The notes: generated by a model not told the origin, from the letters alone. A stretch of DNA of 64,000 nucleotides from Leclercia sp. 29361 (GCF_011290365.1 NZ_CP049786.1:4464001-4528000); one strand, 5' to 3'; positions 32,378 through 43,522 are shown, numbered from the stretch's first letter. A program made the numbers and translations.

Positions 32378-34032
32378 TACCAGCTCCGGAATTTCGCAGG
32401 TGGGTTGTACAGACCGCCCGACCATTCAACCAGGTCAGACACGCTGCCAGCCGCCAGCAGAGAGCGGGTAGCATCAGTGCGGCGAATACCCATGTCTTCC
32501 GGGTAGACCACTTTGCCACTCTGGCGCAGCTCGGCGACGCGTTTGGCGTCCACTCCCAGACCGATATCGGTGATCCCTGCTACCGCAGCGACCATGGCCC
32601 GACGTTCCTCAAGATCTTTGGCCCGGTAGAGGTAGGCAATCCCCTCTTCCGTCAGCACGTGAGTGACGTCATCCCCGTAGATCATGACCGGGGCCAGCGG
32701 CATACCGGAGGCTTTAGCCACCTCGACGGCGTCGAGTTTTTCCACGAAGGTCGGTTTCACGCCCGCCTGGAAGGTTTCGACCATCTGCACCACCAGCTTT
32801 TTACCGCGCTGCATCGGATCGGGTTCAGTGATCATGTTCAGCCAGGCCGGGGTGGCATGACGACGACCGTGCGGGTCGTGGCCCATATTTGGCGCTCCAC
32901 CGAAGCCGGAAAGACGACCACGGGTCACGGTTGAGGAGTTGGCATAGCCATCAACCTGCAGCGTAGAACCGATAAACATATCCACCGCGTACTGGCCTGC
33001 CAGCTGGCAGAAGGCGCGGTTAGAACGCATGGAGCCGTCGGCACCGGTGAAGAACACATCAGGACGGGCACGAATGTACTCTTCCATCCCCAGCTCACCG
33101 CCGAAGCAGTGCACGCTCTCGACCCAGCCGCTTTCAATCGCCGGGATCAGCGTCGGATGCGGGTTCAGCGTCCAGTGTTTACAGATTTTGCCTTTCAGGC
33201 CGAGCTGTTCACCGTAGGTCGGCAGCAGCAGTTCAATGGCGGCGGTGTTGAAGCCGATACCATGGTTCAGGGACTGAACCTGATGTTCCGCATAGATGCC
33301 TTTGATGGCCATCATCGCCATCAGGATATGTTCCTGTTTGATCAGGCGTGGGTCACGGGTGAACAGCGGTTCGATGAAGAACGGCTTATCGGCTACGACC
33401 ACGAAATCAATCCAGGAGCCAGGGATATCCACGCGCGGCAGATCGCACTCATCGTCCACCAGCTCGTTCACCTGAGCGATAACGATACCGTCGTGGAAGG
33501 CGGCGGCTTCGACCAGCGCCGGGGTATCCTCGGTGCTGGCACCGGTATAGAGGTTACCTTTACGGTCCGCTTTAAAACCGGCAATCAGCGCCACGTTTGG
33601 CGACAGATCAACATACAGGCGGGAATAGAGTTCGATGTAGGTGTGGATGGCACCAATTTCCAGCTGCCCGTCTTCCAGCAGCTGCGAAATACGCAGGCTT
33701 TGGGTACCCGAGAATGAGAAGTCGAGTTTGCGGGCGATACCCTTCTCAAAAATATCCAGGTGCTCGCTGCGACCGACGCTCGGCATAATCATATGCAGAT
33801 CGTGAACAATTTGCGGGTTCACTTCGGCCAGAGAACGGGAAAGAAAATCTGCCTGCTTTTGGTTATTCCCTTCCAGTACGACTTTGTCGCCTGGGGCGAT
33901 CAGTTTTTCCAGCATGGCGACAAGGTCGCCTGTTGGTAGTACTTTGCCCTGTACCGGGACGGAAGCCAGGCGGCGCGCTTTTTCAGTGCGACGCGTGTTC
34001 CAGTTCCGGGCTGGCATTTGCCCTGATAACAT
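32377..34032 (-). CDS. mdcA: malonate decarboxylase alpha subunit, acetyl-ACP:malonate ACP transferase
   Basis: The 551-residue protein is the first gene of the operon and belongs to the CoA-transferase-like MdcA family; length equals that of the K. pneumoniae protein. It swaps malonate for acetate on the MdcC carrier, so the cycle can continue. Conserved stretches include YTGASTEDTPALVEAAAFHD and PVMIYGDDVTHVLTEEGIAY. The 227-bp region upstream carries the presumed MdcR operator. Confidence 0.95.
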   Translation of the reverse strand: MLSGQMPARNWNTRRTEKARRLASVPVQGKVLPTGDLVAMLEKLIAPGDKVVLEGNNQKQADFLSRSLAEVNPQIVHDLHMIMPSVGRSEHLDIFEKGIARKLDFSFSGTQSLRISQLLEDGQLEIGAIHTYIELYSRLYVDLSPNVALIAGFKADRKGNLYTGASTEDTPALVEAAAFHDGIVIAQVNELVDDECDLPRVDIPGSWIDFVVVADKPFFIEPLFTRDPRLIKQEHILMAMMAIKGIYAEHQVQSLNHGIGFNTAAIELLLPTYGEQLGLKGKICKHWTLNPHPTLIPAIESGWVESVHCFGGELGMEEYIRARPDVFFTGADGSMRSNRAFCQLAGQYAVDMFIGSTLQVDGYANSSTVTRGRLSGFGGAPNMGHDPHGRRHATPAWLNMITEPDPMQRGKKLVVQMVETFQAGVKPTFVEKLDAVEVAKASGMPLAPVMIYGDDVTHVLTEEGIAYLYRAKDLEERRAMVAAVAGITDIGLGVDAKRVAELRQSGKVVYPEDMGIRRTDATRSLLAAGSVSDLVEWSGGLYNPPAKFRSW

Positions 34033-34067
34033 TGTTAACCTCCTGATTCAGCTCATCTTTAGATTTG

Positions 34068-34084
34068 CTTAACGTTGAGTTAAG
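34068..34084. promoter_or_regulatory. candidate MdcR operator upstream of mdcA
   Basis: The perfect inverted repeat CTTAAC-N5-GTTAAG lies 36 bp before the mdcA start and contains the T-N11-A pattern usual for LysR-type sites. Malonate-responsive control by MdcR is known in Klebsiella, but the link to this repeat is my inference. Confidence 0.55.
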
Positions 34085-34259
34085 TGTGCCCCCTGGCGAT
34101 AAAGTCATCAATTAAGCGTAGAGAGGAATCATTAGCATGAGAGTAATAATCAAGGTAAATATTTGTGATCGGGATCAGTTCATGTTTCGGAAAACCAGGC
34201 TAAACGGGGTACAATTCGGAAGGTATCGTAAATAACAGACAATAATTAGCATCACCTTT

Positions 34260-35282
34260 ATGACCCAAATCATCCCCTCAGACTTCAACATTGCAGCCGA
34301 CGAAAGCGCGGAATTTGTCCCCATGCGGGGCGTGTCGAACCGACACCTGCAGACCATGCTGCCGCGTCTCATCCGCCGTAAAGTGCTTTTTACCCCCGTC
34401 TGGCAGCGCCTTGACCTGCCGGATGATGACTTCGTTGATTTAGCCTGGAGCGAAGATCCGCAGCAGGCCCGGCACAAACCCCGACTGGTGGTCTTCCATG
34501 GTCTGGAGGGCAGCCTGCACAGCCCCTACGCGCACGGTCTGATTCAGGCGGCGAAAGCGCGCGGCTGGCTGGGCGTGGTGATGCACTTCAGAGGGTGCAG
34601 CGGCGAACCCAATCGCCAGAAACGCATCTATCACTCCGGTGAAACTGAAGATGGCACCTGGTTCCTGCGCTGGCTGGCAGAGACTCACGGCCCGGCCCCT
34701 ACGGCGGCAGTGGGCTATTCGCTGGGTGGAAACATGCTCGCCTGCCTGCTGGCAAAAGAGGGCGATACCATCCCGCTGGATGCCGCCGCCATCGTCTCTG
34801 CCCCGTTCATGCTGGAGCACTGCAGCTATCATATGGATAAGGGCTTCTCGCGAATTTATCAGCGTTATCTGCTTAACTTGCTCAAAGCCAATGCGGCACG
34901 CAAACTTAAAGCTTACCCGGATACGCTCCCGGTCAGTCTGCGACAGCTGAAGAAAGTGCGCCGCCTGCGCGAATTTGACGATCTGATCACCGCCAAAATT
35001 CACGGTTTTGCCGATGCGATTGACTACTATCGCCAGTGCAGCGCCATGCCGGTGCTGAGCAACATCACCAAACCGGTACTGATTATTCATGCTAAAGACG
35101 ACCCCTTTATGGATCATCACTCGATACCCGCGCAGGAATTTTTGCCCGCTAACGTGCAGTATCAGCTGACCGAACACGGCGGACACGTGGGCTTTGTCAG
35201 CGGCACGCTGCGCCGCCCGCAGATGTGGCTGGAAACGCGTATCCCGGACTGGCTGACCACATACCTGGAACCGATAAGATGA
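34260..35282 (+). CDS. yheT: YheT family alpha/beta hydrolase
   Basis: The 340-residue protein starts [20 protein letters not shown] and has the nucleophile elbow GYSLGG near residues 157-162 ([14 protein letters not shown]) and a late HGGHVGFV that gives the catalytic His. It is a predicted cytosolic esterase of unknown substrate. In E. coli it directly follows yheS; here the mdc cluster lies between them. It is coupled to yheU by a 4-bp overlap. Confidence 0.95.
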   Translation: MTQIIPSDFNIAADESAEFVPMRGVSNRHLQTMLPRLIRRKVLFTPVWQRLDLPDDDFVDLAWSEDPQQARHKPRLVVFHGLEGSLHSPYAHGLIQAAKARGWLGVVMHFRGCSGEPNRQKRIYHSGETEDGTWFLRWLAETHGPAPTAAVGYSLGGNMLACLLAKEGDTIPLDAAAIVSAPFMLEHCSYHMDKGFSRIYQRYLLNLLKANAARKLKAYPDTLPVSLRQLKKVRRLREFDDLITAKIHGFADAIDYYRQCSAMPVLSNITKPVLIIHAKDDPFMDHHSIPAQEFLPANVQYQLTEHGGHVGFVSGTLRRPQMWLETRIPDWLTTYLEPIR

Positions 35283-35497
35283 TTATTCCCTGGCAAGATC
35301 TGGCTCCCGAAACGCTGGATAATCTGATTGAAAGCTTTGTGTTACGCGAAGGCACCGATTATGGTGAACAGGAGCTTTCGCTTGAGCAGAAGGTCGCCGA
35401 CGTCAGGCGCCAGCTGCAAAGCGGTGAGGTGCTGGTGGTATGGTCTGAGCTGCACGAAACCGTCAACATCATGCCTCGCAATCAATTTCGCGGTTAA
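35279..35497 (+). CDS. yheU: YheU family protein
   Basis: I start at the ATG that overlaps the yheT stop (ATGA), giving [20 protein letters not shown] and 72 residues as in E. coli. The family (UPF0270) is small and acidic with no known function. It lies between yheT and prkB, likely in one transcript. Confidence 0.93.
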   Translation: MIIPWQDLAPETLDNLIESFVLREGTDYGEQELSLEQKVADVRRQLQSGEVLVVWSELHETVNIMPRNQFRG

Positions 35498-35527
35498 CCG
35501 CGACCTCTTTCCATTCAGGGAGTTGCT

Positions 35528-36397
35528 ATGTCCGCCAGACATCCGGTTATTGCCGTTACAGGGTCGAGTGGTGCGGGTACCACTACCACCAGCCTCGCCT
35601 TTCGTAAGATCTTCTCGCAGCTGCATCTGCGTGCTGCGGAAGTAGAAGGCGACAGCTTTCACCGCTTCACCCGCCCTGAGATGGACATGGCCATCCGCAA
35701 GGCCCGCGATCTCGGCAAACACATCAGCTACTTTGGCCCGGATGCCAACGACTTCGGCCTGCTGGAGCAAACCTTCGCCGAATACGGGCGCAGCGGCACC
35801 GGCCAGGCACGCAAATACCTGCACACCTATGACGAAGCGGTCCCCTGGAACCAGGTGCCGGGCACCTTCACCCCCTGGCAGCCGCTGCCGGAACCGACCG
35901 ACGTGCTGTTTTATGAAGGCCTGCATGGCGGAGTGGTGACGCCGCATCACGACGTGGCGCGCCATGTCGACCTGCTGGTGGGCGTGGTACCGATCGTCAA
36001 CCTGGAGTGGATCCAGAAGCTGACGCGGGATACCAGCGAACGCGGCCACTCCCGCGAGGCGGTGATGGACTCGGTAGTGCGCTCGATGGAGGATTACATT
36101 AACTTCCTGACGCCGCAGTTTTCCCGCACCCATATTAACTTCCAGCGCGTCCCGACCGTGGACACCTCTAACCCCTTTGCCGCAAAAGGCATCCCGTCCC
36201 TGGACGAGAGCTTCGTGGTGATCCACTTCCGCAATCTGGACAATATTGACTACCCCTGGCTGCTGGCGATGCTGCAGGGTTCGTTTATTTCGCACATCAA
36301 TACGCTGGTAGTACCGGGCGGGAAGATGGGTCTGGCGATGGAGTTGATCATGATGCCGCTGGTGCAGCGGTTGATGGAAGGCAAGAAGATCGATTGA
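35528..36397 (+). CDS. prkB: phosphoribulokinase-like P-loop kinase PrkB
   Basis: The 289-residue protein has the P-loop GSSGAGTTTTS near residues 12-22 and is of the phosphoribulokinase/uridine kinase family. There is no Calvin cycle context; in E. coli its physiological substrate is not known. It ends 42 bp before the convergent yhfA, with a REP-like hairpin between. Confidence 0.94.
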   Translation: MSARHPVIAVTGSSGAGTTTTSLAFRKIFSQLHLRAAEVEGDSFHRFTRPEMDMAIRKARDLGKHISYFGPDANDFGLLEQTFAEYGRSGTGQARKYLHTYDEAVPWNQVPGTFTPWQPLPEPTDVLFYEGLHGGVVTPHHDVARHVDLLVGVVPIVNLEWIQKLTRDTSERGHSREAVMDSVVRSMEDYINFLTPQFSRTHINFQRVPTVDTSNPFAAKGIPSLDESFVVIHFRNLDNIDYPWLLAMLQGSFISHINTLVVPGGKMGLAMELIMMPLVQRLMEGKKID

Positions 36398-36405
36398 GGT
36401 TTGGT

Positions 36406-36433
36406 TGCCCGGTAAGCGCAGCGCCACCGGGCA
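36406..36433. repeat. REP-like hairpin between prkB and yhfA
   Basis: TGCCCGGT (36406-36413) pairs perfectly with ACCGGGCA (36426-36433) around AAGCGCAGCGCC, the usual layout of enterobacterial REP elements. It lies between convergent genes. A very similar unit in the opposite orientation follows yhfK at 39934. Confidence 0.75.
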
Positions 36434-36439
36434 AGGCGC

Positions 36440-36844
36440 TTACGCCTCGATCACTTCATACGAATGGGTAATGTTGACCGCTTTCTCCAGCATCAGCGCC
36501 ACGGAGCAGTACTTCTCCGCAGAGAGATCCACCGCGCGGGATACCGCCGCATCTTTCAGCGCTTTGCCGGTGACCACGAAGTGCAGGTTGATATGGGTAA
36601 ACAGGCGCGGCGCCTCTTCACGGCGCTCTGAGGTCAGCTTCACTTCACAGTCGGTCACATCGTGACGCCCTTTTTGCAGAATCGACACCACGTCGATGGC
36701 GCTGCATCCGCCTGCCGCCATCAGGACTACTTCCATCGGGCTTGGCGCTTTGTCACCGGAGTTGCCATCCATCAAAATCTGGTGCCCGGAAGCGGATTCA
36801 CCGAGGAACGTTAACCCTTCTACCCATTTCACACGTGCTTGCAT
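36440..36844 (-). CDS. yhfA: OsmC family protein YhfA
   Basis: The 134-residue protein has the OsmC/Ohr fold with one conserved cysteine in AAGGCSAIDVV near residue 49 and another region LHFVVTGKALKD. The family reduces organic peroxides through cysteines; only part of the Ohr cysteine pair is clear here, so its activity is uncertain. It is divergent from crp with a 309-bp gap. Confidence 0.92.
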   Translation of the reverse strand: MQARVKWVEGLTFLGESASGHQILMDGNSGDKAPSPMEVVLMAAGGCSAIDVVSILQKGRHDVTDCEVKLTSERREEAPRLFTHINLHFVVTGKALKDAAVSRAVDLSAEKYCSVALMLEKAVNITHSYEVIEA

Positions 36845-37153
36845 TTGTATTAACTCCAGGAGTGCATTTTTGCTGACAGATTACGCGTCAGTAACAATTC
36901 TGACAACGGAAGTCGACCTGCATCAAGCTGAAGCGAGACACCAGGAGACACGCGGCAAAAGCTATGCTAAAACAGTCGGGCTGCTACAGTAATACATTGA
37001 CGTTGCACATGTATGCAGAGGACATCACACATTCCAGGCTGCTAATTATTGTGCCAGCCAGACCCCAGGCAGGGGAAAGAATTCGATTGCAACCCCAGAG
37101 TACAGGTACATAGCCAGACTCTGGAGACAGCTTATAACAGAGGATAACAGCGC
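36845..37153. promoter_or_regulatory. yhfA-crp divergent regulatory region
   Basis: This 309-bp region without genes holds the promoters of yhfA and crp and the roughly 170-nt crp leader. A CRP-like site reads TGCAG-N6-TCACA at 37014-37029, at the place of CRP site II (autoregulation) in E. coli. In E. coli a short divergent RNA is also made here. I could not place the -10 and -35 elements with certainty. Confidence 0.6.
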
Positions 37154-37786
37154 ATGGTGCTTGGCAAACCGCAAACAGACCCGACTCTCGAATGGTTCTT
37201 GTCTCATTGCCATATTCATAAGTACCCATCGAAGAGCACGCTGATTCACCAGGGTGAAAAAGCGGAAACGTTGTATTACATCGTCAAAGGCTCAGTGGCA
37301 GTGCTGATCAAAGATGAAGAAGGCAAAGAGATGATCCTCTCTTACCTGAATCAGGGAGATTTCATCGGCGAGCTGGGCCTGTTTGAAGAAGGTCAGGAGC
37401 GTAGCGCCTGGGTGCGTGCGAAGACCGCGTGTGAAGTGGCTGAGATCTCCTATAAGAAGTTCCGCCAGCTGATCCAGGTTAACCCGGATATCCTGATGCG
37501 CCTCTCCTCGCAGATGGCTCGCCGTCTGCAGGTCACGTCCGAGAAAGTGGGTAACCTCGCCTTCCTCGACGTAACGGGCCGTATCGCTCAGACCCTGCTG
37601 AACCTGGCGAAACAGCCAGACGCCATGACCCACCCGGACGGTATGCAAATTAAAATTACCCGTCAGGAAATTGGTCAGATCGTCGGATGTTCGCGTGAGA
37701 CAGTCGGTCGTATTCTGAAAATGCTGGAAGATCAAAACCTGATTTCCGCCCACGGTAAAACCATCGTGGTTTACGGAACACGTTAA
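37154..37786 (+). CDS. crp: cAMP receptor protein (catabolite activator)
   Basis: The 210-residue protein is almost identical to E. coli CRP: cyclic nucleotide-binding domain (about 10-130, with [20 protein letters not shown] containing R83 and S84) and a C-terminal HTH ([18 protein letters not shown], about 170-190). I see one difference from the K-12 sequence, Ser for Ala near residue 118 (RLSSQMARR). It is the global regulator of carbon use. A terminator follows directly. Confidence 0.98.
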   Translation: MVLGKPQTDPTLEWFLSHCHIHKYPSKSTLIHQGEKAETLYYIVKGSVAVLIKDEEGKEMILSYLNQGDFIGELGLFEEGQERSAWVRAKTACEVAEISYKKFRQLIQVNPDILMRLSSQMARRLQVTSEKVGNLAFLDVTGRIAQTLLNLAKQPDAMTHPDGMQIKITRQEIGQIVGCSRETVGRILKMLEDQNLISAHGKTIVVYGTR

Positions 37787-37794
37787 TTCCGCTC

Positions 37795-37830
37795 AAACGG
37801 CGTGGCATCGCAGGATGTCACGCCGTTTTT
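37795..37830 (+). terminator. crp intrinsic terminator
   Basis: AAACGGCGTG (37795-37804) pairs perfectly with CACGCCGTTT (37819-37828), followed by T. It lies just after crp and before the yhfK start, which argues against the upstream start for yhfK. Confidence 0.9.
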
Positions 37831-37843
37831 GTCTCTATCATCC

Positions 37844-39931
37844 ATGTGGCGCAGGCTCATTTATCACCCGGAAGTTAACTACGCACTGCGGCAAACCCTG
37901 GTGTTGTGTCTCCCCGTGGCTGTGGGTTTGATTTTCGGTCATCTGCAACAGGGACTCCTCTTTTCTCTGGTTCCAGCCTGCTGCAACATCGCTGGCCTGG
38001 ACACACCGCATAAACGCTTTTTTAAACGTCTGACTATTGGCGGCTGCCTGTTTGCCGGATGTAGCCTGGCCGTCCAGCTGTTGCTGGCGCGGGATATTCC
38101 ACTGCCGCTCATTCTGACGGTACTGGCGATGACGCTAGGGGTCACGGCTGAGATCAGCGCCCTGCATGCGCGACTCCTGCCCGCCTCGCTGATTGCGGCC
38201 ATCTTTACCCTGAGTCTTGCCGGGAACATGCCGGTCTGGGAACCGCTGCTCCTCTATACGCTGGGCACCCTCTGGTACGGGCTGTTTAACTGGTTCTGGT
38301 TCTGGATGTGGCGCGAACAGCCGCTGCGCGAGTCGCTGAGCATGCTCTATCAACAGCTGGCGGATTACTGCGAAGCGAAATATACCCTGCTGACCCAGCA
38401 CACTGACCCTGAGAAATCGTTGCCACCGCTGCTGGCCCGCCAGCAGAAGGTAGTGGATCTGATCAGCCTCTGTTACCAGCAGTTGCATATGCTGGCGGCC
38501 AACAGAAATCACGAATACAAACGCCTGCTGCGCACCTTCCAGGTGGGGCTGGATCTGCAGGAGCACATCTCCGTCAGTCTGCACCACCCGAAGGAGGTGC
38601 AAAAGCTGGTGGAGCGCAGCCACGCCGAAGCGGTGATCCGCTGGAACGCACAGACCGTGGCGGCCCGCCTGCGGGTGCTGGCAGACGACATCCTCTATCA
38701 TCGCTACCCCACCCGCTTTAGCATGGACAAACAGCTCGGCGCGCTGGAAAAAATCGCCCGTCAGCACCCGGATAACCCGGTGGGACAGTTCTGCGCCTGG
38801 CACTTCAGCCGTATCGCCCGGGTGCTGCGCACCCAGCGTCCGCTCTACCCGCGCGATCTGATGGCCGACAAGCAGAAACGCCTGCCGCTGATCCCCGCCC
38901 TGAAAAGCTATCTGTCGCTGAAGTCTGCCGCCCTGCGTAATGCGGCGCGTATCAGCGTGATGCTGAGTATCGCCAGCCTGATGGGCATGGCGCTGCACCT
39001 GCCGAAACCTTACTGGATCTTAATGACCGTCCTGCTGGTAACGCAAAACGGCTACAGCGCGACGCGGGTGCGTATTCTCCACCGGGCGGCCGGCACCATG
39101 GTGGGGCTGATCATCGCCGGTGTCACCCTGCACTTCCACGTTCCGGAAGGCTATACCCTCGCCGGGATGCTGGTGATCACTCTGGTAAGTTACCTGTTTA
39201 TTCGTAAGAACTACGGCTGGGCGACGGTGGGCTTTACGGTCACGGCGGTATATACCCTGCAACTGCTGACCCTGAACGGTGAGCAATTTATTATCGCCCG
39301 GCTGGCCGATACCCTGATTGGCTGTCTGATTGCCTTCGGCGGCATGGTCTGGCTGTGGCCGCAGTGGCAGAGCGGGCTGCTGCGGCAGAATGCCCACGAC
39401 GCGCTGGAGGCCGATCAGGAGGCCATCCGCCTGATCCTCAGCGACGATCCGCAGCCGACGCCGCTGGCCTGGCAGCGCATGAAGGTCAACCAGGCGCACA
39501 ACGCCCTGTTCAACTCCCTCAACCAGGCGATGCAGGAGCCGGGCTTCAATTCGGCCTATCTGGCGGATATGAAACTGTGGGTAACGCACAGCCAGTTTAT
39601 CGTCGAGCATATCAACGCGATGACGACCCTGGCGCGGGAGCATACGATGCTGACGCCAGACCTGGCGCAGCGTTATCTGCAGTCGTGTGAAATTGCGCTT
39701 CAGCGCTGTCAGCAGCGTCTGGAGTATGATTCGCCGGGTGAAAGCGGCGATGAGAATATCCTGGAAGCTCCCGAAACCCTGACCTACGGGCCTATGAGCA
39801 CCCTGGAGCAGCATCTGCAGCGCATCCTGGGGCATCTGAATACCATGCACACCATTTCGTCAGTGGCGTGGCGACAGCGTCCGCATCATGGGATCTGGTT
39901 GATGCGGCGTTTGAAACGGACGCCGTATTAA
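37844..39931 (+). CDS. yhfK: YhfK, FUSC-like membrane protein
   Basis: I start at MWRRLIYHPEVNYALRQTLV, giving 695 residues, close to E. coli YhfK; an upstream in-frame start at 37802 would lie in the crp terminator. The protein has two blocks of about five to six membrane segments (about 20-165 and 375-515) separated by a cytosolic domain, like the FUSC/YccS family linked to aromatic acid efflux. Its function is not known. Confidence 0.93.
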   Translation: MWRRLIYHPEVNYALRQTLVLCLPVAVGLIFGHLQQGLLFSLVPACCNIAGLDTPHKRFFKRLTIGGCLFAGCSLAVQLLLARDIPLPLILTVLAMTLGVTAEISALHARLLPASLIAAIFTLSLAGNMPVWEPLLLYTLGTLWYGLFNWFWFWMWREQPLRESLSMLYQQLADYCEAKYTLLTQHTDPEKSLPPLLARQQKVVDLISLCYQQLHMLAANRNHEYKRLLRTFQVGLDLQEHISVSLHHPKEVQKLVERSHAEAVIRWNAQTVAARLRVLADDILYHRYPTRFSMDKQLGALEKIARQHPDNPVGQFCAWHFSRIARVLRTQRPLYPRDLMADKQKRLPLIPALKSYLSLKSAALRNAARISVMLSIASLMGMALHLPKPYWILMTVLLVTQNGYSATRVRILHRAAGTMVGLIIAGVTLHFHVPEGYTLAGMLVITLVSYLFIRKNYGWATVGFTVTAVYTLQLLTLNGEQFIIARLADTLIGCLIAFGGMVWLWPQWQSGLLRQNAHDALEADQEAIRLILSDDPQPTPLAWQRMKVNQAHNALFNSLNQAMQEPGFNSAYLADMKLWVTHSQFIVEHINAMTTLAREHTMLTPDLAQRYLQSCEIALQRCQQRLEYDSPGESGDENILEAPETLTYGPMSTLEQHLQRILGHLNTMHTISSVAWRQRPHHGIWLMRRLKRTPY

Positions 39932-39933
39932 AC

Positions 39934-39959
39934 GCCGGGTGGCGCTGCGCTTACCCGGC
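39934..39959. repeat. REP-like hairpin between yhfK and argD
   Basis: GCCGGGT (39934-39940) pairs with ACCCGGC (39953-39959) around GGCGCTGCGCTT. It starts 2 bp after the yhfK stop and 8 bp before the convergent argD end, and is a reversed relative of the unit at 36406. Confidence 0.7.
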
Positions 39960-39966
39960 ATCTCAC

Positions 39967-41258
<1,292 letters not shown>

Positions 41259-41274
41259 TTATGGCAACTAAAAA

Positions 41275-41838
41275 TCAACGATTCAGGAAATTAGCCAGCA
41301 GCTGGTGGCCCTGTTCGCTGAGAATGCTTTCCGGGTGGAACTGCACTCCTTCCAGATCCCATTCGCGATGGCGGATACCCATGATCTCCTGAGTCTCGCT
41401 CCAGGCGGTGACCTCAAAGCAGTCGGGTAAGGTGGGCGGGTCAATAACCAGCGAATGATAGCGGGTCACGGTGAGAGGATTATTCAGGCCAGAGAAGACA
41501 CCCGTGCCGTTGTGGGTTACCGGGGCGGTTTTGCCGTGCATCACTTTGGCGGCACGAACGATCGTCGCGCCAAAGACCTGACCGATGGCCTGATGCCCAA
41601 GGCAGACGCCGAGGATCGGCAATTTACCGGCATAGTGTTGGATCACCGCCAGCGAGATCCCGGACTCATCCGGGGTACAGGGGCCGGGAGAGATAACAAT
41701 TTTCTGGGGATTCAGCGCCGCGACATCCTCCAGAGAGAGCACGTCGTTGCGCCGGACCACCACCTCCGCCCCCAGCTCGCAAAAATACTGGTACAGGTTC
41801 CAGGTGAAGGAATCGTAGTTATCAATCAGCAGAATCAT
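41275..41838 (-). CDS. pabA: aminodeoxychorismate synthase glutaminase subunit
   Basis: The 187-residue class I glutamine amidotransferase has the nucleophile motif [12 protein letters not shown] near residues 77-88 and the His-Glu pair in FHPESI near 168-173. With PabB it makes aminodeoxychorismate for p-aminobenzoate and folate. It lies downstream of fic with a 30-bp gap, the E. coli order. Confidence 0.97.
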   Translation of the reverse strand: MILLIDNYDSFTWNLYQYFCELGAEVVVRRNDVLSLEDVAALNPQKIVISPGPCTPDESGISLAVIQHYAGKLPILGVCLGHQAIGQVFGATIVRAAKVMHGKTAPVTHNGTGVFSGLNNPLTVTRYHSLVIDPPTLPDCFEVTAWSETQEIMGIRHREWDLEGVQFHPESILSEQGHQLLANFLNR

Positions 41839-41868
41839 GGCGGCTCCTGAAAAAATGGCCGCCCTATT

Positions 41869-42471
41869 CTACTCAGTTTCCCGGGCTTCGCTTACCACTT
41901 TGCTGAAGATTGTGTTCAGCGCGCTCAGATCGCCCATCGCACCGCTCTGGTTGGCCTGGGCCCACTCCTCTGGGTCGATACCACGCCAGTCGAGCTGATA
42001 CCCGGCATGGATCGCCAGCTGTTCAAAGAAGATGCGCTGAACAATCCCATTGCCGATGCGGAACGGGTGCAGGACGTTGATTTCGCAGTAGTAATGGCTA
42101 AGGCGATTAATAAAATCCGCTTTCTCCAGTCCGACGAGATACCCCTCCTCCTCCAGATCCTGCATCAGGGCATTGCCCTCTTTTTCGATATAGGCGAAGT
42201 GACAGAACCGGGTATCCCCCTGATAAATATCCATTTCGCGAATATCGCCCGCCCAGTCAAAAATATCCTGGTAAAGATGCTGGTGGATGGCGCACAGGTG
42301 CGGCAGTCCGCGCAACAGCGGCCCCAGAGGCAAGGTCGCGGCGCGCAGCGCGGTGAATTCATATGCGGCCTGCGCAAGGCGTTCCGCCTGACGAATGCCC
42401 AGCCGGTTACGCATCACGTTCAGTTCCGGGTAGAGATAGGGGTCGCGATCGTTGCCGTATTTATCGCTCAT
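41869..42471 (-). CDS. fic: Fic domain protein (FicT-type toxin)
   Basis: The 200-residue protein has the Fic fold with the motif [12 protein letters not shown] at residues 135-146. His135, Phe137, Gly140, Asn141, Gly142 and Arg146 fit the HxFx(D/E)GNGRxxR AMP-transferase motif, but I139 replaces the metal-binding acidic residue, much like E. coli K-12 Fic (HPFRVGSG). Weak AMP-transfer activity is possible. It overlaps yhfG by 11 bp. Confidence 0.93.
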   Translation of the reverse strand: MSDKYGNDRDPYLYPELNVMRNRLGIRQAERLAQAAYEFTALRAATLPLGPLLRGLPHLCAIHQHLYQDIFDWAGDIREMDIYQGDTRFCHFAYIEKEGNALMQDLEEEGYLVGLEKADFINRLSHYYCEINVLHPFRIGNGIVQRIFFEQLAIHAGYQLDWRGIDPEEWAQANQSGAMGDLSALNTIFSKVVSEARETE

Positions 42472-42628
42472 GCTGCCTCCCTAACTCCTCAAGACGATGC
42501 TGCGCCTCATCTGCGCTGAGGGTGACTAATGGACTGTCGACCCCTTCAAGGCGGCGGCTGGCCTGAAAATTCGTGTTTCGCTGTTGTTCCCAGAGACGGG
42601 ATTTTTGCTTATCAGTGAGTTTTTTCAC
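42461..42628 (-). CDS. yhfG: YhfG, antitoxin partner of Fic
   Basis: This 55-residue gene is easily missed because it starts with GTG. It reads [20 protein letters not shown], then [20 protein letters not shown] and ends GRQHER, closely matching E. coli YhfG. YhfG (FicA) binds Fic and blocks it through an inhibitory helix. It overlaps fic by 11 bp, so antitoxin is made first and translation is coupled. Confidence 0.92.
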   Translation of the reverse strand: MKKLTDKQKSRLWEQQRNTNFQASRRLEGVDSPLVTLSADEAQHRLEELGRQHER

Positions 42629-42736
42629 CTGTTACCTCCCTGCTTGTGCCCGTGTTGCCACAAGTATAAGCAGCAAACTGCGGTTTCGCAGGGAGGTAAA
42701 GGTAACGCGGGCAAAACCTGCCCGCGCTATGAGGGA

Positions 42737-43318
<582 letters not shown>

Positions 43319-43447
43319 TTAACAAAGCGCAGTAAAGAAAGCGAATGGCTTGATTCTAAAGAGCAGTATGGATCCAGGCCAGCCATTTACCTAATTTTAC
43401 GCATTTGAAACAGTTGTAACCGCCGGGCAAACTGACGCCACCGATGT

Positions 43448-43469
43448 TAACGTGATCTAAATCACATCA
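43448..43469. promoter_or_regulatory. strong CRP site upstream of ppiA and tsgA
   Basis: CGTGATCTAAATCACA at 43451-43466 fits the CRP core TGTGA-N6-TCACA with one mismatch. It lies 139 bp upstream of ppiA and 119 bp upstream of tsgA, so it could serve either divergent gene. Confidence 0.8.
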
Positions 43470-43500
43470 AAACATGCAATTTTTGTTTAATTAACCATAA

Positions 43501-43522
43501 AAGATTTAAATAGATCACATTC
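43501..43522. promoter_or_regulatory. second, weaker CRP site
   Basis: TTTAA-N6-TCACA at 43504-43519 has one good half site. Its centre is 53 bp from that of the strong site at 43448, the spacing usual for CRP/CytR pairs as at deoP2. Confidence 0.5.

Noticed and set aside
34141..34200. CRP site upstream of yheT/mdcA
   Set aside because: TTGTGATCGGGATCAGT has only one good half site; too weak to call.
35342..36427. A 361-codon open frame opposite prkB
   Set aside because: Antisense to a conserved gene, with no motif and no plausible ribosome site.
37802..37843. Upstream start for yhfK
   Set aside because: It would lie within the crp terminator hairpin; the start at 37844 matches the E. coli protein.
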